From a virus: 64,000 nucleotides of DNA. Below, in pieces: positions 22,862 through 31,372 of this stretch (position 1 is its first letter; each line of letters begins with the position of its first letter). The position numbers and the translations under genes are program-made. The stretch spans positions 1 to 64,000 of the IMG/VR virus record IMGVR_UViG_3300042691_036206; one strand, given 5' to 3'. The notes under the pieces were generated by a model, which had not been told where the DNA came from, searched no databases, and saw only the letters and a list, made by a program, of their open reading frames with translations.

Positions 22862-22951
22862 GTGGCGGGGGGCACCATCTTGCTGATGCTGCTGGTTCTG
22901 AAAATCGCTAAAACTCCGGTGTTCGATCCCTGCCAACAGGAGAGCACTTGA
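22862..22951 (+). CDS. Possible 29-aa membrane peptide before the methyltransferase
   Basis: A GTG-started frame of 29 codons with one hydrophobic stretch (AGGTILLMLLVLKIAK). Its TGA overlaps the TTG start of the methyltransferase, so it could couple translation. Low confidence because of its size. Confidence 0.3.
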   Translation: MAGGTILLMLLVLKIAKTPVFDPCQQEST

Positions 22952-23940
22952 GCAAGTCGACGAAGAAATCAGGCGGCGTCGTACACCCTCTGGACGATTT
23001 CCTACCCGCTGGTCTGGGCGACCTGTCCGACAACCAGCGAGCCATTCCGCGGATCGCGAAAAATGAGAAGCTGACGGACCTCATCACCGCGACCCTTCCC
23101 CAGATTCCGACCACCCACCAGCTCCGCCTGGGCGATGCCCGCGTGATGCCTGAACTGAAGGACAACAGCGTTCACCTGATCGTCACCTCGCCACCGTATT
23201 GGACCTTGAAGGAGTACAACAAGTCGCCGAATCAGATGGGTGCCATCGTCGCTTACGAGAAGTTTCTCGATGAACTCGACCGCGTGTGGCGTCGGTGTTA
23301 CGACGCACTCGTTCCGGGCGGTCGCGTTGTCTGCGTCGTTGGCGATGTTTGCCTCTCCCGAAGGAAGAACAACGGACGGCACACGGTGGTCCCGCTTCAC
23401 TCCTCCATCCAGGAGCGATGCCGGGCCATCGGATACGACAACCTGGCTCCCATCATCTGGCACAAGATTTCAAACGCGAAATTTGAAGCGGAAGGGAACG
23501 GCTCCCCGTTCCTCGGGAAACCCTATGAGCCGAACTCGGTCATCAAGAACGACATCGAGTTTCTTCTGATGGAACGCAAATCCGGTGGCTATCGAGGGCC
23601 AAGCCTCACCACGAGAATCCTGAGCATCATCCCGGCGAAGTGCCACGGAGAATGGTTCCAACAGATCTGGTTCGGCCTGACCGGGGCCTCCACGAAACAT
23701 CACCCGGCACCGTACCCGCTAGAACTGGCTACGCGGCTCATCAGGATGTTTTCTTTCGTGGGGGACACCGTGCTCGATCCGTTCCTCGGGACGGGCACCA
23801 CGACCCTTGCCGCCGCCAACTGTGGTCGTTCCAGCATCGGCTACGAGATCGACCGCGAGTACTTGAAGCTCGCGGAGAAACGGCTCACTAGTGGCACCAG
23901 CGACTTGTTCGCTGCGGCTGAGGTCACGGTGACCCGGTAG
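22948..23940 (+). CDS. Type II-like DNA methyltransferase (N4-cytosine/N6-adenine)
   Basis: 330 residues from a TTG preceded by CAGGAGAG. TSPPYWTLKEY is the catalytic motif IV, and VLDPFLGTGTTTLAA near the C-terminus is motif I, the beta-class order. TSPPYW is most usual in N4-cytosine enzymes. It converges with and overlaps by 17 bases the gene at 23924, which looks like its restriction partner. Confidence 0.85.
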   Translation: MSKSTKKSGGVVHPLDDFLPAGLGDLSDNQRAIPRIAKNEKLTDLITATLPQIPTTHQLRLGDARVMPELKDNSVHLIVTSPPYWTLKEYNKSPNQMGAIVAYEKFLDELDRVWRRCYDALVPGGRVVCVVGDVCLSRRKNNGRHTVVPLHSSIQERCRAIGYDNLAPIIWHKISNAKFEAEGNGSPFLGKPYEPNSVIKNDIEFLLMERKSGGYRGPSLTTRILSIIPAKCHGEWFQQIWFGLTGASTKHHPAPYPLELATRLIRMFSFVGDTVLDPFLGTGTTTLAAANCGRSSIGYEIDREYLKLAEKRLTSGTSDLFAAAEVTVTR

Positions 23941-24769
23941 GGGGAACGGGAGTCGCGACTCCCATCATCTCAAGCAGTGCCCGTACCTCTGCTTCGATCA
24001 CCAGGTCGTCATCGTTGGCGAACACCAGACCGTCGATGTTCGCGGAGAGAGCTCTCGCCCTGAAGTCCGCTTGGTCGTCCGGGAACGGGTAGTAAATCAC
24101 GACGCCGAATCTTCCAGCCGGAAAAGCCGTCTTGAATTTGAACGCCTTGTTCACGATCTCGTCGATCCGCTTGTGCTTATCCCGCTTTGCCTCACACCGC
24201 TTCACGTCAATCCCCACTTCGATCGCCGTCGGAATTCCCGCCGCAGCGTCCAGCTCATACGAGTCCACCCCGCAGGTGAATTTTCCCTTCTTGTATTTTT
24301 TCGGAGCCCCGTGCTTGTTCGCGGCAAGACAGATGGCCTTCTCCCAACCTCCCTTGTCCTTACGAACCTCTTTGTCGATGAAGGCGATTCTGTCCAGCAG
24401 CGTCAGTGCAGGCAGCGGTAGCTTGTCGGGCAGGAAGAGCTTCAAGAACTCCGCCAGCTTCAGCGCTTGCCCTTGGGAGAAGCGAGGGTTGTACGTGTCG
24501 AAATTCTTGATACCGAGATCTCGCTCGATTGCCCGTCCGGCGACGTTACAAGCAGAGAGAACCGCTTTCACGATCGATGGGTGCTTTTCAAGAATGTCGG
24601 CCAGCTGGTTGGCATCGAGCACGAGGAGATCAATCACCTCAACTTCTTCCTTCTCCGTCGCTGACGCGAAGGCCTTCCGAAGCTCGGCCTCGATCCTCCC
24701 GGAACGGGTCTCGGCGGCGGCTTCCACTTTCGCCATGTAGTCCCGGTGCGAGCTGAATTGCTCGGACAT
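23924..24769 (-). CDS. Probable type II restriction endonuclease
   Basis: 281 residues. The region AIEVGIDVKRCEAKRDKHKR carries a D-x-K of the PD-(D/E)XK type, followed by KAFPAGRFGVVIYYPF-like strands. The N-terminal 150 residues are helical with no known domain. Convergent overlap with a methyltransferase is a standard restriction-modification layout. Cleavage specificity cannot be read from the sequence. Confidence 0.65.
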   Translation of the reverse strand: MSEQFSSHRDYMAKVEAAAETRSGRIEAELRKAFASATEKEEVEVIDLLVLDANQLADILEKHPSIVKAVLSACNVAGRAIERDLGIKNFDTYNPRFSQGQALKLAEFLKLFLPDKLPLPALTLLDRIAFIDKEVRKDKGGWEKAICLAANKHGAPKKYKKGKFTCGVDSYELDAAAGIPTAIEVGIDVKRCEAKRDKHKRIDEIVNKAFKFKTAFPAGRFGVVIYYPFPDDQADFRARALSANIDGLVFANDDDLVIEAEVRALLEMMGVATPVPPTGSP

Positions 24770-24901
24770 GAGCTGCCGCCTTTCGCCTCAACAGCGGGGC
24801 ATTCCCACTGGGCCTTAAAAATCTGATAAAGGTATGATCGGGCGCGAGGGGGTGAGCGGCCAGGGGCTTGTGTCGTTCGCTGAGTCTGCTATTCTGCGGC
24901 C

Positions 24902-25114
24902 GTGAAAAAGACAGTGACCACGGACCACATTCTTCTCTACCTCGAAACCCTCGTTCGAACTTCCACTCTTAGAGCGGCGGCAGCCAAAATCGGCATCTCG
25001 ACGGCCTACCTCCACGATGTCATCAATCGACGACGGCACGTAAGCGAGCCACTCGCCGCGAAGCTCGGGTACGAGCAAGAAATCCGTTGGAAGCGAATCG
25101 GCGAGGGTAAGTGA
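24902..25114 (+). CDS. Small HTH protein, possible controller
   Basis: Seventy residues from a GTG. TLRAAAAKIGISTAYLHDVINRRR is a clear HTH, and PLAAKLGYEQEIRWK a typical end. It lies divergent to the restriction gene, the place of a controller (C) protein, but could also belong to the downstream genes. Confidence 0.6.
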   Translation: MKKTVTTDHILLYLETLVRTSTLRAAAAKIGISTAYLHDVINRRRHVSEPLAAKLGYEQEIRWKRIGEGK

Positions 25115-25623
25115 AAATCAGGTACTACGACATTCCAGGCAAGTGGACGAAGAGGATTCAGCCCCACCTTGGCGACGAACACCTCAATCAGATTATCATC
25201 CGCGACTTCAACAAGTACACGTATGGGAGATGGCGTCGGAAGTTCATGCCGGGCATGTTCCCCGCCGACTTCGAGAGTTGCCTTTGGGACATTTCTCACC
25301 GAGGTCGCAAGCCGCGATACTGGCGATACGTAAAGCATGCCGCCTGCCACTGGCTCGTGAATTTCAACCTCCGATTAGCCCAACTCGCGGAGCCGTCGCA
25401 TCCGTGGCGCATCTTGACGAGTCAGGATCACTCCACTGTTTGGGACGGCGACGCGATCCTCTTTGACATGAATTTTCTCGCGCTCGGCGTCGCTCCTGAC
25501 GAAGCATTCACTCTTGCCAGCGAGAAAGAACTTCCGATCGGGAAGCAGCTGCGGACCTATTTCGCTGAACACTTTTCGGTTGATGTGAAGCGACTCGCGG
25601 AGGAACGTGCTGGCGGAGGGTAA
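25111..25623 (+). CDS. Hypothetical 170-aa protein
   Basis: GTGA overlap with the HTH gene. Basic and aromatic; CLWDISHRGRKPRYWRYVKH and NLRLAQLAEPSHPWRILTSQ are the best blocks, then VWDGDAILFDMNFLALG. Function unknown; I see it as an accessory phage protein of about 170 residues that may be widespread. Confidence 0.6.
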   Translation: MKIRYYDIPGKWTKRIQPHLGDEHLNQIIIRDFNKYTYGRWRRKFMPGMFPADFESCLWDISHRGRKPRYWRYVKHAACHWLVNFNLRLAQLAEPSHPWRILTSQDHSTVWDGDAILFDMNFLALGVAPDEAFTLASEKELPIGKQLRTYFAEHFSVDVKRLAEERAGGG

Positions 25624-26167
25624 GAACGAGGCGAGGCTGGTCATTGTCGAAGGCAAGCAGGTAGTGGAAGTAATCCTCACCCAGGGGAAAGTGACCATCA
25701 TTGATCTGGACGATTGGGAATTGATCCGTGCTCGAACGTGGGGCACTGCCTACAGTAGACAATCTCGAACGCCCTACGCTCTCACGAGCGTACCCCTCCG
25801 TGATGGGCGTTGGACGAAGATCTATCTTCACCGCTTTCTACTCAAGCCCAAACCGGGCGTTCGGGTCGATCACAAGAATCACGACGGGCTAGACAACCGC
25901 CGCTCCAATCTTCGATTCGCCACGGCAGCCGAAAGTGCCCGGAATACCCGGTCCCGAGAGGGAAGCTCCTCAAAATATAAAGGAGTGACGTGGGACAAGA
26001 ACCGGAAGAAGTGGAACGCATGTATCAAGCTCGGCCCGACGACCTACATGCTCGGTCGCTTCGACTCCGAAACGAAGGCAGCGCTCGCTTATAACAAGAG
26101 GGCTCGCGAAGAATACGGCGAATTCGCTTACCTGAATTCAATCGAAGAAGCCGTTGATGCCCCCTGA
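25607..26167 (+). CDS. HNH endonuclease with AP2 DNA-binding domain
   Basis: 186 residues. An HNH core lies at about 75-105 (HRFLL ... VDHKNHDGLDNRRSNLR) and an AP2 domain at 115-170 (SSKYKGVTWDKNRKKW, AALAYNKRAREEYGEFAY). HNH-AP2 proteins are free-standing homing endonucleases of phages. Several in-frame starts exist. It is probably selfish DNA inside the accessory block. Confidence 0.85.
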   Translation: MLAEGKNEARLVIVEGKQVVEVILTQGKVTIIDLDDWELIRARTWGTAYSRQSRTPYALTSVPLRDGRWTKIYLHRFLLKPKPGVRVDHKNHDGLDNRRSNLRFATAAESARNTRSREGSSSKYKGVTWDKNRKKWNACIKLGPTTYMLGRFDSETKAALAYNKRAREEYGEFAYLNSIEEAVDAP

Positions 26168-26214
26168 AGATCTCGCAAACCCGTATAAAAGACAGAAGGA
26201 AACGCGGGACCGCT

Positions 26215-26237
26215 CGGGTACTCTGCCGTGTACTCTC
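26215..26237 (+). repeat. GTACTCT direct repeats upstream of the integrase
   Basis: CGGGTACTCTG and CGTGTACTCTC, 12 bases apart. They resemble the pair CGGGTACTTTG at 26618 and 26631. Such repeated sites around an integrase gene are likely arm-type binding sites near attP. Confidence 0.4.
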
Positions 26238-26320
26238 AGCGTGGAAAGTGTGCCGAATCGTGCCATCTATAGAAATTGTGCTCGTTCCGCAAAATCATGA
26301 GGTCAAAGATTTTACGGCAA

Positions 26321-26608
26321 ATGGCCATTGAAGAACGGTACTGGCACGGTAACTGCCATCGCCGTGAACCTGACGCCTCGAACGCAAAGTATTGGTTCCG
26401 CCGAGTCGGTGACCATCCCGTCTTTTCTTCCCTTCGAGAACAAGCTCCTCCACTTGGCTACGATTACACGAATCCCTTTGATTTTGTGGACTTTTGCGAG
26501 CGTCATCGAGGTACTGGCTCGCCCGAAGAAATGATCGCTCGCAAGGTTCAGCAGCTTGAATGGCAGCTCCTTTTCGACCACTGCTACCGCCTCGCCGTGA
26601 CGGGATAA
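26321..26608 (+). CDS. Hypothetical 95-aa protein
   Basis: ATG at 26321 (an upstream GTG at 26276 would add 15 residues). Aromatic and charged: ERYWHGNCHRREPDASNAKYW then TNPFDFVDFCERHRG. It precedes the integrase promoter region. Unknown function. Confidence 0.45.
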   Translation: MAIEERYWHGNCHRREPDASNAKYWFRRVGDHPVFSSLREQAPPLGYDYTNPFDFVDFCERHRGTGSPEEMIARKVQQLEWQLLFDHCYRLAVTG

Positions 26609-26617
26609 TTCGCTCTT

Positions 26618-26652
26618 CGGGTACTTTGATCGGGTACTTTGCCCGCTATAAT
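26618..26652 (+). promoter_or_regulatory. Integrase promoter with CGGGTACTTTG repeats
   Basis: Two exact copies of CGGGTACTTTG (26618 and 26631, 13-base spacing) run into a consensus -10 TATAAT at 26647-26652. The repeats probably bind the integrase or a repressor; the -10 is the best in the window. Confidence 0.55.
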
Positions 26653-26692
26653 GCACTCGTGCCCTTTTCCCGTCGCACGAGGAGCGTCCGCC

Positions 26693-27793
26693 ATGCGAGC
26701 CAACAAAGTCTGGAAGCGAAAAGACACCGGCTGGTTCTACACGAAGATCGACCGCAAGCGAATTCGCCTCTCGAAGAATCGGGGCGAAGCCGAGCAGATG
26801 ATGCACGAGCTTCTTTCCGAGCGGAAAAAGAAGGCGGAGGACGAGTCTCTCGGGACGAAGGCGTTTCCGTCTTTCCGAAAAATCGCCGATCTCTTTCTTG
26901 AAAACTCCGTCACGGAGAACAAGCCGACCACGTACCGTGCTCACAGGATGTTCCTGCAATCCGCCTGCGACTCCTTTGGGAAGAAGAGAATTAACGACCT
27001 CAAGGTTCATCACGTCACCGCCTGGCTCAAGGAGGAGCGAAAGGCTCAACCTCGCGAGCCGAAACTCGACGAGAAGGGCAACGTCAAGAAGCAGGCGACC
27101 GCTCGAAAAGGGAAAAAGGGCCCGTGGGGAGCGAGCACGGAATGCTCCGCGAAAGGCACCATCTTGGCGGCGTTGAATTGGGCCGTCGATCAGGGCTACA
27201 TCTCGTCGCACCCGCTGAAGAAACTGAAGCGTGGCACCCACAAGAGACGCGAACGTGTCTTCACCGCCGATGAGTTGAAGAAAATCCAGGACTTCGTGAA
27301 ACCCGACTTCCGGGATTTCCTTCGGGCCTTGGAACTGACCGGCGCCAGGCCATTCTCGGAACTCGCCACCCTGACCGCAGAGATGATCCACTGGGACGCC
27401 GAAATCATTCCATTCGATGAACATAAGAACGAGGCGAAGGGGAAATCACGCACGATCTACATTGTGCCGGAGCTGATGGAAATTCTGAAGCGGCTGGCAG
27501 CGAAGCATCCAAAGGGGCTTCTCTTTCGCAACTCTCGAAATAAGATCTGGACCTCTCACGACGCCACTCGCCGACTGCACTACGCGACCCGGAAACTCGG
27601 GATCCCGAAGGGGACGATCTATGCGGTGAGGCACAAATTTATATCTGATGGCCTAGAAAAAGGGCTGAACGCGAATGTCATTGCGGAGCTATGCGGCAAC
27701 AGCAGCATCACGATCGCAAGGCACTATGATCACGTATCGAAGCGAAAAGCCGCCATGCTGGAGGCGGCCAGGAAGGTCGTCGCGGTGAGCTAG
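26693..27793 (+). CDS. int: Tyrosine recombinase (phage integrase)
   Basis: 366 residues from the ATG at 26693. An N-terminal arm (WKRKDTGWFYTKIDRKRIRL), a SAM-like core-binding domain (ITENKPTTYR area to WLKEERKAQP), then the catalytic domain: ELTGARPFSEL (first Arg), YAVRHKF (second Arg), and IARHYDHVSKRK with the nucleophilic Tyr. The usual histidine of the LGH motif is replaced by Asn (LCGNSS), an allowed variant. It would catalyse integration of the circular phage DNA. Confidence 0.9.
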   Translation: MRANKVWKRKDTGWFYTKIDRKRIRLSKNRGEAEQMMHELLSERKKKAEDESLGTKAFPSFRKIADLFLENSVTENKPTTYRAHRMFLQSACDSFGKKRINDLKVHHVTAWLKEERKAQPREPKLDEKGNVKKQATARKGKKGPWGASTECSAKGTILAALNWAVDQGYISSHPLKKLKRGTHKRRERVFTADELKKIQDFVKPDFRDFLRALELTGARPFSELATLTAEMIHWDAEIIPFDEHKNEAKGKSRTIYIVPELMEILKRLAAKHPKGLLFRNSRNKIWTSHDATRRLHYATRKLGIPKGTIYAVRHKFISDGLEKGLNANVIAELCGNSSITIARHYDHVSKRKAAMLEAARKVVAVS

Positions 27794-28017
27794 AACGGAA
27801 TCGGCTCGTCCCATCCATAGACGTTCATTCGAGGCTTGTCGGGCCCCACGTCGGTCACGTAGATGTCGACCTGGCATCGAGGCATGACCACCTCAGCGCC
27901 TTCGTTCCCGAAGTGAAGCTCCACGCCTTGAGCGGTGATGAAAACCTCGGTTCGACCGTTAGCCTTCCGCATGTCGATCGTGACCCTCGGCGTCTTTCTG
28001 AAAAACCATCCCCACAT
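27790..28017 (-). CDS. Hypothetical 75-aa protein next to the integrase
   Basis: Beta-rich small protein (RVTIDMRKANGRTEVFITAQ, MPRCQVDIYVTDVG). It converges with the integrase with a four-base overlap. It is the last gene of the long leftward mobilisation transcript. Unknown function. Confidence 0.6.
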   Translation of the reverse strand: MWGWFFRKTPRVTIDMRKANGRTEVFITAQGVELHFGNEGAEVVMPRCQVDIYVTDVGPDKPRMNVYGWDEPIPF

Positions 28018-28029
28018 TTCGCACCTCCT

Positions 28030-28245
28030 TTACCGGATATGTTTCAACGGTCCGTCATCCACACCACAAGGATCCTCCACGCGGCACGACGCCAGCATCA
28101 CCGTGATATCCTCATCCTTGAGGAGAATCTTCCCCTTACCATGCACGCCGACGCGGTAGTACGGCAGTTTTCCTATTCGACACAGCTCGTAGAGCAGCGA
28201 CTTTGAGAGCGGGTACTTCTTTGCGGCGTCGGCAATGGTCATCAT
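28030..28245 (-). CDS. Excisionase-like HTH protein
   Basis: Seventy-one residues from the ATG at 28245 after GGAGAGGTG. TIADAAKKYPLSKSLLYELC followed by IGKLPYYRVGVHGKGKIL is the MerR-like winged helix of phage excisionases (HTH_17). Its place two genes from the integrase supports a directionality role. Confidence 0.72.
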   Translation of the reverse strand: MMTIADAAKKYPLSKSLLYELCRIGKLPYYRVGVHGKGKILLKDEDITVMLASCRVEDPCGVDDGPLKHIR

Positions 28246-28280
28246 CTGGCACCTCTCCTTCTTCTCTGGGCCGACATCCC

Positions 28281-29033
28281 TCACGCCACCACCAACTCCA
28301 GCCGCCGTGGCCTCGGGAACTCCTGCACCACCGCCCCGTCAAGCATCGGCTCCTCGCAAGGAACGCCCTTATCGTCTAGGTACGCCTGCTTGAAGAAGTG
28401 CGTCTTCCCAGCTTCCTTGCACTGGTTGTCGATGTCACGAACCCAGTCCATGTCCATGATGCGTCGGGTGCCTTTCGCCGCACGCTCGCAGCCCGTGATG
28501 ACCCAATCGATCCATGAAAGGTGTTCGCGGAAGTCCATGCGTTCAATGAGTGGTTCGGCCGAGACGAACTTCACCGCTGCCGGGACCGCCTTCAGGAGCG
28601 GCAAGCGATACAGCGACTTCGAGCAACCACAGGTGACGCCGAGCCATACGTTCGGATAGCCTTCGACCCAATCTGCCGGTAGGCGGTCGGGGATGAGATG
28701 TGGACGCTTCGTGAGGATGAGCCAATCGAGGTTCTGGCAGTCCTTGATGATCTTCCAGACGTCGGGCCGCCAGGCATCGGCGCCTTGATGGAAGAAGTCG
28801 GACATGCTGCACGTGAAGACGCGATGACGCTCGCCGAGTTTCGCGGCCTCACGATCCCAGGCATAAGGAGCACGCCAGGTTTTTGTCTTCATCGGGCCAT
28901 TGAAGGGCTCGTACCCTCCACGGCGCATGATGCTGTCGATGTAACAATGGTCGCATTCTGGGGTGACTTTGTTACAGCCCCACCAAGCGTTGAAAGAATG
29001 ATGCGTCCAACCGATCTTCGAATTCTTTGGCAT
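28281..29033 (-). CDS. DUF5131 (phage Gp37/Gp68) family protein
   Basis: 250 residues from the ATG at 29033. Cysteine-rich opening (IGWTHHSFNAWWGCNKVTPE, CDHCY), then HRVFTCSMSDFFHQGAD, LDWLILTKRP and VSAEPLIERMDF, which are diagnostic blocks. The family has a radical-SAM-like fold; CxxxxxxxCDHCY-type cysteines could bind an Fe-S cluster. Its reaction is unknown. Frequent in phages and plasmids. Confidence 0.88.
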   Translation of the reverse strand: MPKNSKIGWTHHSFNAWWGCNKVTPECDHCYIDSIMRRGGYEPFNGPMKTKTWRAPYAWDREAAKLGERHRVFTCSMSDFFHQGADAWRPDVWKIIKDCQNLDWLILTKRPHLIPDRLPADWVEGYPNVWLGVTCGCSKSLYRLPLLKAVPAAVKFVSAEPLIERMDFREHLSWIDWVITGCERAAKGTRRIMDMDWVRDIDNQCKEAGKTHFFKQAYLDDKGVPCEEPMLDGAVVQEFPRPRRLELVVA

Positions 29034-29106
29034 GGTAGTTCTCCTGTATGGTGGCTTAGATTCTGGTACTTCTAGTCCCGTCTGTAAACGCCTCAACTGC
29101 CTCCAT

Positions 29107-29304
29107 TCAATTCTCCGACGGTCGACACAGCCGCTGATTTTCCAACGCTCGCAGTTCCTTCCACTTCTCGATCGCGTCGACGATCACGTGGTAGAAGAGA
29201 TCGACCGCATCGTCGAATTCCCCTCCACGCTTCCTCAAGGCACGGGCCAAGGCATGAGCGGTGCCCCAGGCGATGTCGTGGGTCAATCGCGTGTCATTGT
29301 TCAT
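29107..29304 (-). CDS. Hypothetical 65-aa helical protein
   Basis: Start at 29304. Helical throughout (IAWGTAHALARALRKRGGEF, VIVDAIEKWKELRALENQ). Part of the mobilisation transcript. No family recognised. Confidence 0.5.
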   Translation of the reverse strand: MNNDTRLTHDIAWGTAHALARALRKRGGEFDDAVDLFYHVIVDAIEKWKELRALENQRLCRPSEN

Positions 29305-29320
29305 GGCGCCCCTCCCTTTC

Positions 29321-29617
29321 TTACCCACGGTGTTCGTCGAGGTACTTCTCAAGCCAAGCAGTTGACCTTTCACCGAATCGATCCATGCCCCGTTCAAAAG
29401 CCTTGCCCAGCACCTTGATCGTGTGGGCCAATATCGCCGCCGCGATAAACACCGCCAGGGCGAAGAATGGAGAACTTCCATCGCTGGATTTTTCAGTCGC
29501 AATTCGAATGCTTCCGGTGAACACCACCATCAGCACGATCCAGCAGTCGATGACCACCAGGGTCGTAAACCCCTTGTCGTAAGCGTTTTTGAGAAACTGT
29601 TTGATGCTCTGCCACAT
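29321..29617 (-). CDS. Small membrane protein in the mobilisation operon
   Basis: Ninety-eight residues from the ATG at 29617. Two hydrophobic segments (FTTLVVIDCWIVLMVVFTG and FFALAVFIAAAILAHTIKVL), then a charged C-terminus. It directly follows the coupling-protein-like ATPase, so it may help anchor the transfer machinery. That role is an inference from position. Confidence 0.6.
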   Translation of the reverse strand: MWQSIKQFLKNAYDKGFTTLVVIDCWIVLMVVFTGSIRIATEKSSDGSSPFFALAVFIAAAILAHTIKVLGKAFERGMDRFGERSTAWLEKYLDEHRG

Positions 29618-29653
29618 GACAAACTCCTTGGAAAAGGGATGCAAAAAAACCAC

Positions 29654-31042
29654 CTATTCGCGACTCGCTCTCACCACTTCAGCGGGGAAATTCAAACGAG
29701 TCGTCCATTCACGATCTTCGATGTCTTCGAGTACTTCCCACTCTGGCGGGACGGGCTTGCCCTCCGACGCCGGGGGGACACCGTCGTAAACGTGGAGGAA
29801 GGGGATCGAGAACTTGAAAGGGCCATCTGGGAAGTCGGCATAGCCCTCAATGAAGTCCTTGCCCTTCTCAGGGCAAGCGCGACTGAGCCGCATCAATTCA
29901 TCTGGCGACACGTTGGCCCAGTTTTTCACCGTGGTGTTTGCCTTGTCTGTCCTGGGTGCCGTCCAGGCCATGCCGGTGTAGACAGGATTCACGACCTCCA
30001 GCACATCGCAGCTTCCGAGGTACGCCGAGGCCCACTTCGCCATGTCCGGAGATCCGCACTTCATGAACGCCTTGAAGGCGAGAAGCGCTGCGATTTCTTC
30101 GGCAACGTTTTTTCCGTACTGCTCAGCGAGACCGAGGATTTCGTGCAACGTGACCACAGGGCACATTCCACTTTTCCTCCCACGACGGCAAATTTTCAAA
30201 AGACCTTCCAGCGGCACCATCGATGCGATTTCGTCGCAGCCGAACCAATGTCGTGTCTGCGTGACGCGGGAGAGCCCGTAATCGGCGATGGTGTCGAGAG
30301 CAAAAGAGAACAGGCCCGATTGCACGCTGGCGTAGCGGTCGACCCAGCGGAAGACGTTCCAACCCTTGCCCGTGAGAAGGGGCTCCAGGAAGCTCGCCTT
30401 TTTTGGGGCTTTCTCTGACAGGGCGGCGTATACGGACAACTGCATCAGTTTGGTCGCGACCGTTGCCTGTACGTCCCTGCTGGTATCGCCAGCGTGGCCC
30501 AGAGGGGCGTAAACATCGCCCACGCCTGGAACCAACTTCCCCGCCTCCGAAATTAAACGATGGTCCTTTGCCAACCGCACAACATCCGCCAGGCGCCACT
30601 TCTTCGGAGCGAAGTGATGGAGGATATGAAGTGCCGCGATGAGGATGATCTGGGCCCAAGCATCGAAGAAGTTGTTCTTTCCGCGATTCTCCTGCGGGGC
30701 CATCTTTTGGGCGAAGCGGACTCGCTCGGTCTGCGTCGTAATGTCCGCCGCCAGGTCCATTGCCGTCCCACCCTCACAGTGAACTTGGAACTCATTTACC
30801 TCGACTCCGTTAGCCTTCAGCAGCGGCGTGAGACTTCCGTCGGCATCCACGGCAGAGCCGGAGTCGCCATTTCTCGCAGCCGCTCTGAAGAGCATTGCGG
30901 CCAGCGAGCTTTTGCCGCAGCCGGGAGCGCCGGTGAGGAGGAAGCCCAGCGACTGCAAGGCGCTGATGACCCACCGGCCGCAGAACGGAACGGATAGCGG
31001 TGGAACTTCCAGAGGCCTTTCGCGAAAAATATTTCTAAACAT
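29654..31042 (-). CDS. VirD4/TraG-like conjugative coupling ATPase
   Basis: 462 residues. Walker A LTGAPGCGKSSLAAM (37-51), Walker B WFGCDEIAS, then RRGRKSGMCPVVTLHEI, where the arginine-rich loop and sensor strand of FtsK/VirD4-type ATPases lie. It has no transmembrane segment; the 105-aa membrane protein encoded just upstream with an 8-base overlap probably supplies it. Coupling proteins deliver relaxase-bound DNA to a type IV secretion system. No secretion system genes are in the window. Confidence 0.78.
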   Translation of the reverse strand: MFRNIFRERPLEVPPLSVPFCGRWVISALQSLGFLLTGAPGCGKSSLAAMLFRAAARNGDSGSAVDADGSLTPLLKANGVEVNEFQVHCEGGTAMDLAADITTQTERVRFAQKMAPQENRGKNNFFDAWAQIILIAALHILHHFAPKKWRLADVVRLAKDHRLISEAGKLVPGVGDVYAPLGHAGDTSRDVQATVATKLMQLSVYAALSEKAPKKASFLEPLLTGKGWNVFRWVDRYASVQSGLFSFALDTIADYGLSRVTQTRHWFGCDEIASMVPLEGLLKICRRGRKSGMCPVVTLHEILGLAEQYGKNVAEEIAALLAFKAFMKCGSPDMAKWASAYLGSCDVLEVVNPVYTGMAWTAPRTDKANTTVKNWANVSPDELMRLSRACPEKGKDFIEGYADFPDGPFKFSIPFLHVYDGVPPASEGKPVPPEWEVLEDIEDREWTTRLNFPAEVVRASRE

Positions 31043-31352
31043 TGGAGTCTCCTTTCTTCAGCCCATCGCCGCGAATGACGATCTGTCCGACGCCGTGAGG
31101 CTTCGGTCGGCTCCACTCCGTGATGGCCTGTAAGATCGAAATCAAAACGAATTCAAAAAACACCACGCTTGCGATGACGATCGCCCCCATCACAAACGGA
31201 TGCCTTTGAATGAACGTGGGGTCGATGGCCCTACTGATTGCCAGCGGCGCCACGATCGCCACAGCGAGAGTGACCCACACTGACAACTCCAGAACGACTC
31301 TGAAGAAGAACCACTTCAGCGGCCTGAGAAAAATCACCCGGAGAATCTCCAT
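31035..31352 (-). CDS. Membrane protein, probable anchor of the coupling ATPase
   Basis: 105 residues with two or three hydrophobic helices (FFRVVLELSVWVTLAVAIVA, FVMGAIVIASVVFFEFVLIS) and a short cytoplasmic tail. It lies between the relaxase and ATPase genes, overlapping the latter. In VirD4 proteins the N-terminal membrane domain is fused to the ATPase; here the two parts appear separate. Confidence 0.65.
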   Translation of the reverse strand: MEILRVIFLRPLKWFFFRVVLELSVWVTLAVAIVAPLAISRAIDPTFIQRHPFVMGAIVIASVVFFEFVLISILQAITEWSRPKPHGVGQIVIRGDGLKKGDSNV

Positions 31353-31372
31353 GACGCACCTTCCCTTTCTGG

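Noticed and set aside
22900-22940. GTTCGATCC resembling a tRNA T-arm
   Set aside because: No acceptor, D or anticodon stems can be formed around it; the segment fits a short coding frame instead.
26312-27424. 370-codon minus frame over the integrase
   Set aside because: Antisense shadow of the integrase gene, which has all catalytic motifs on the plus strand.
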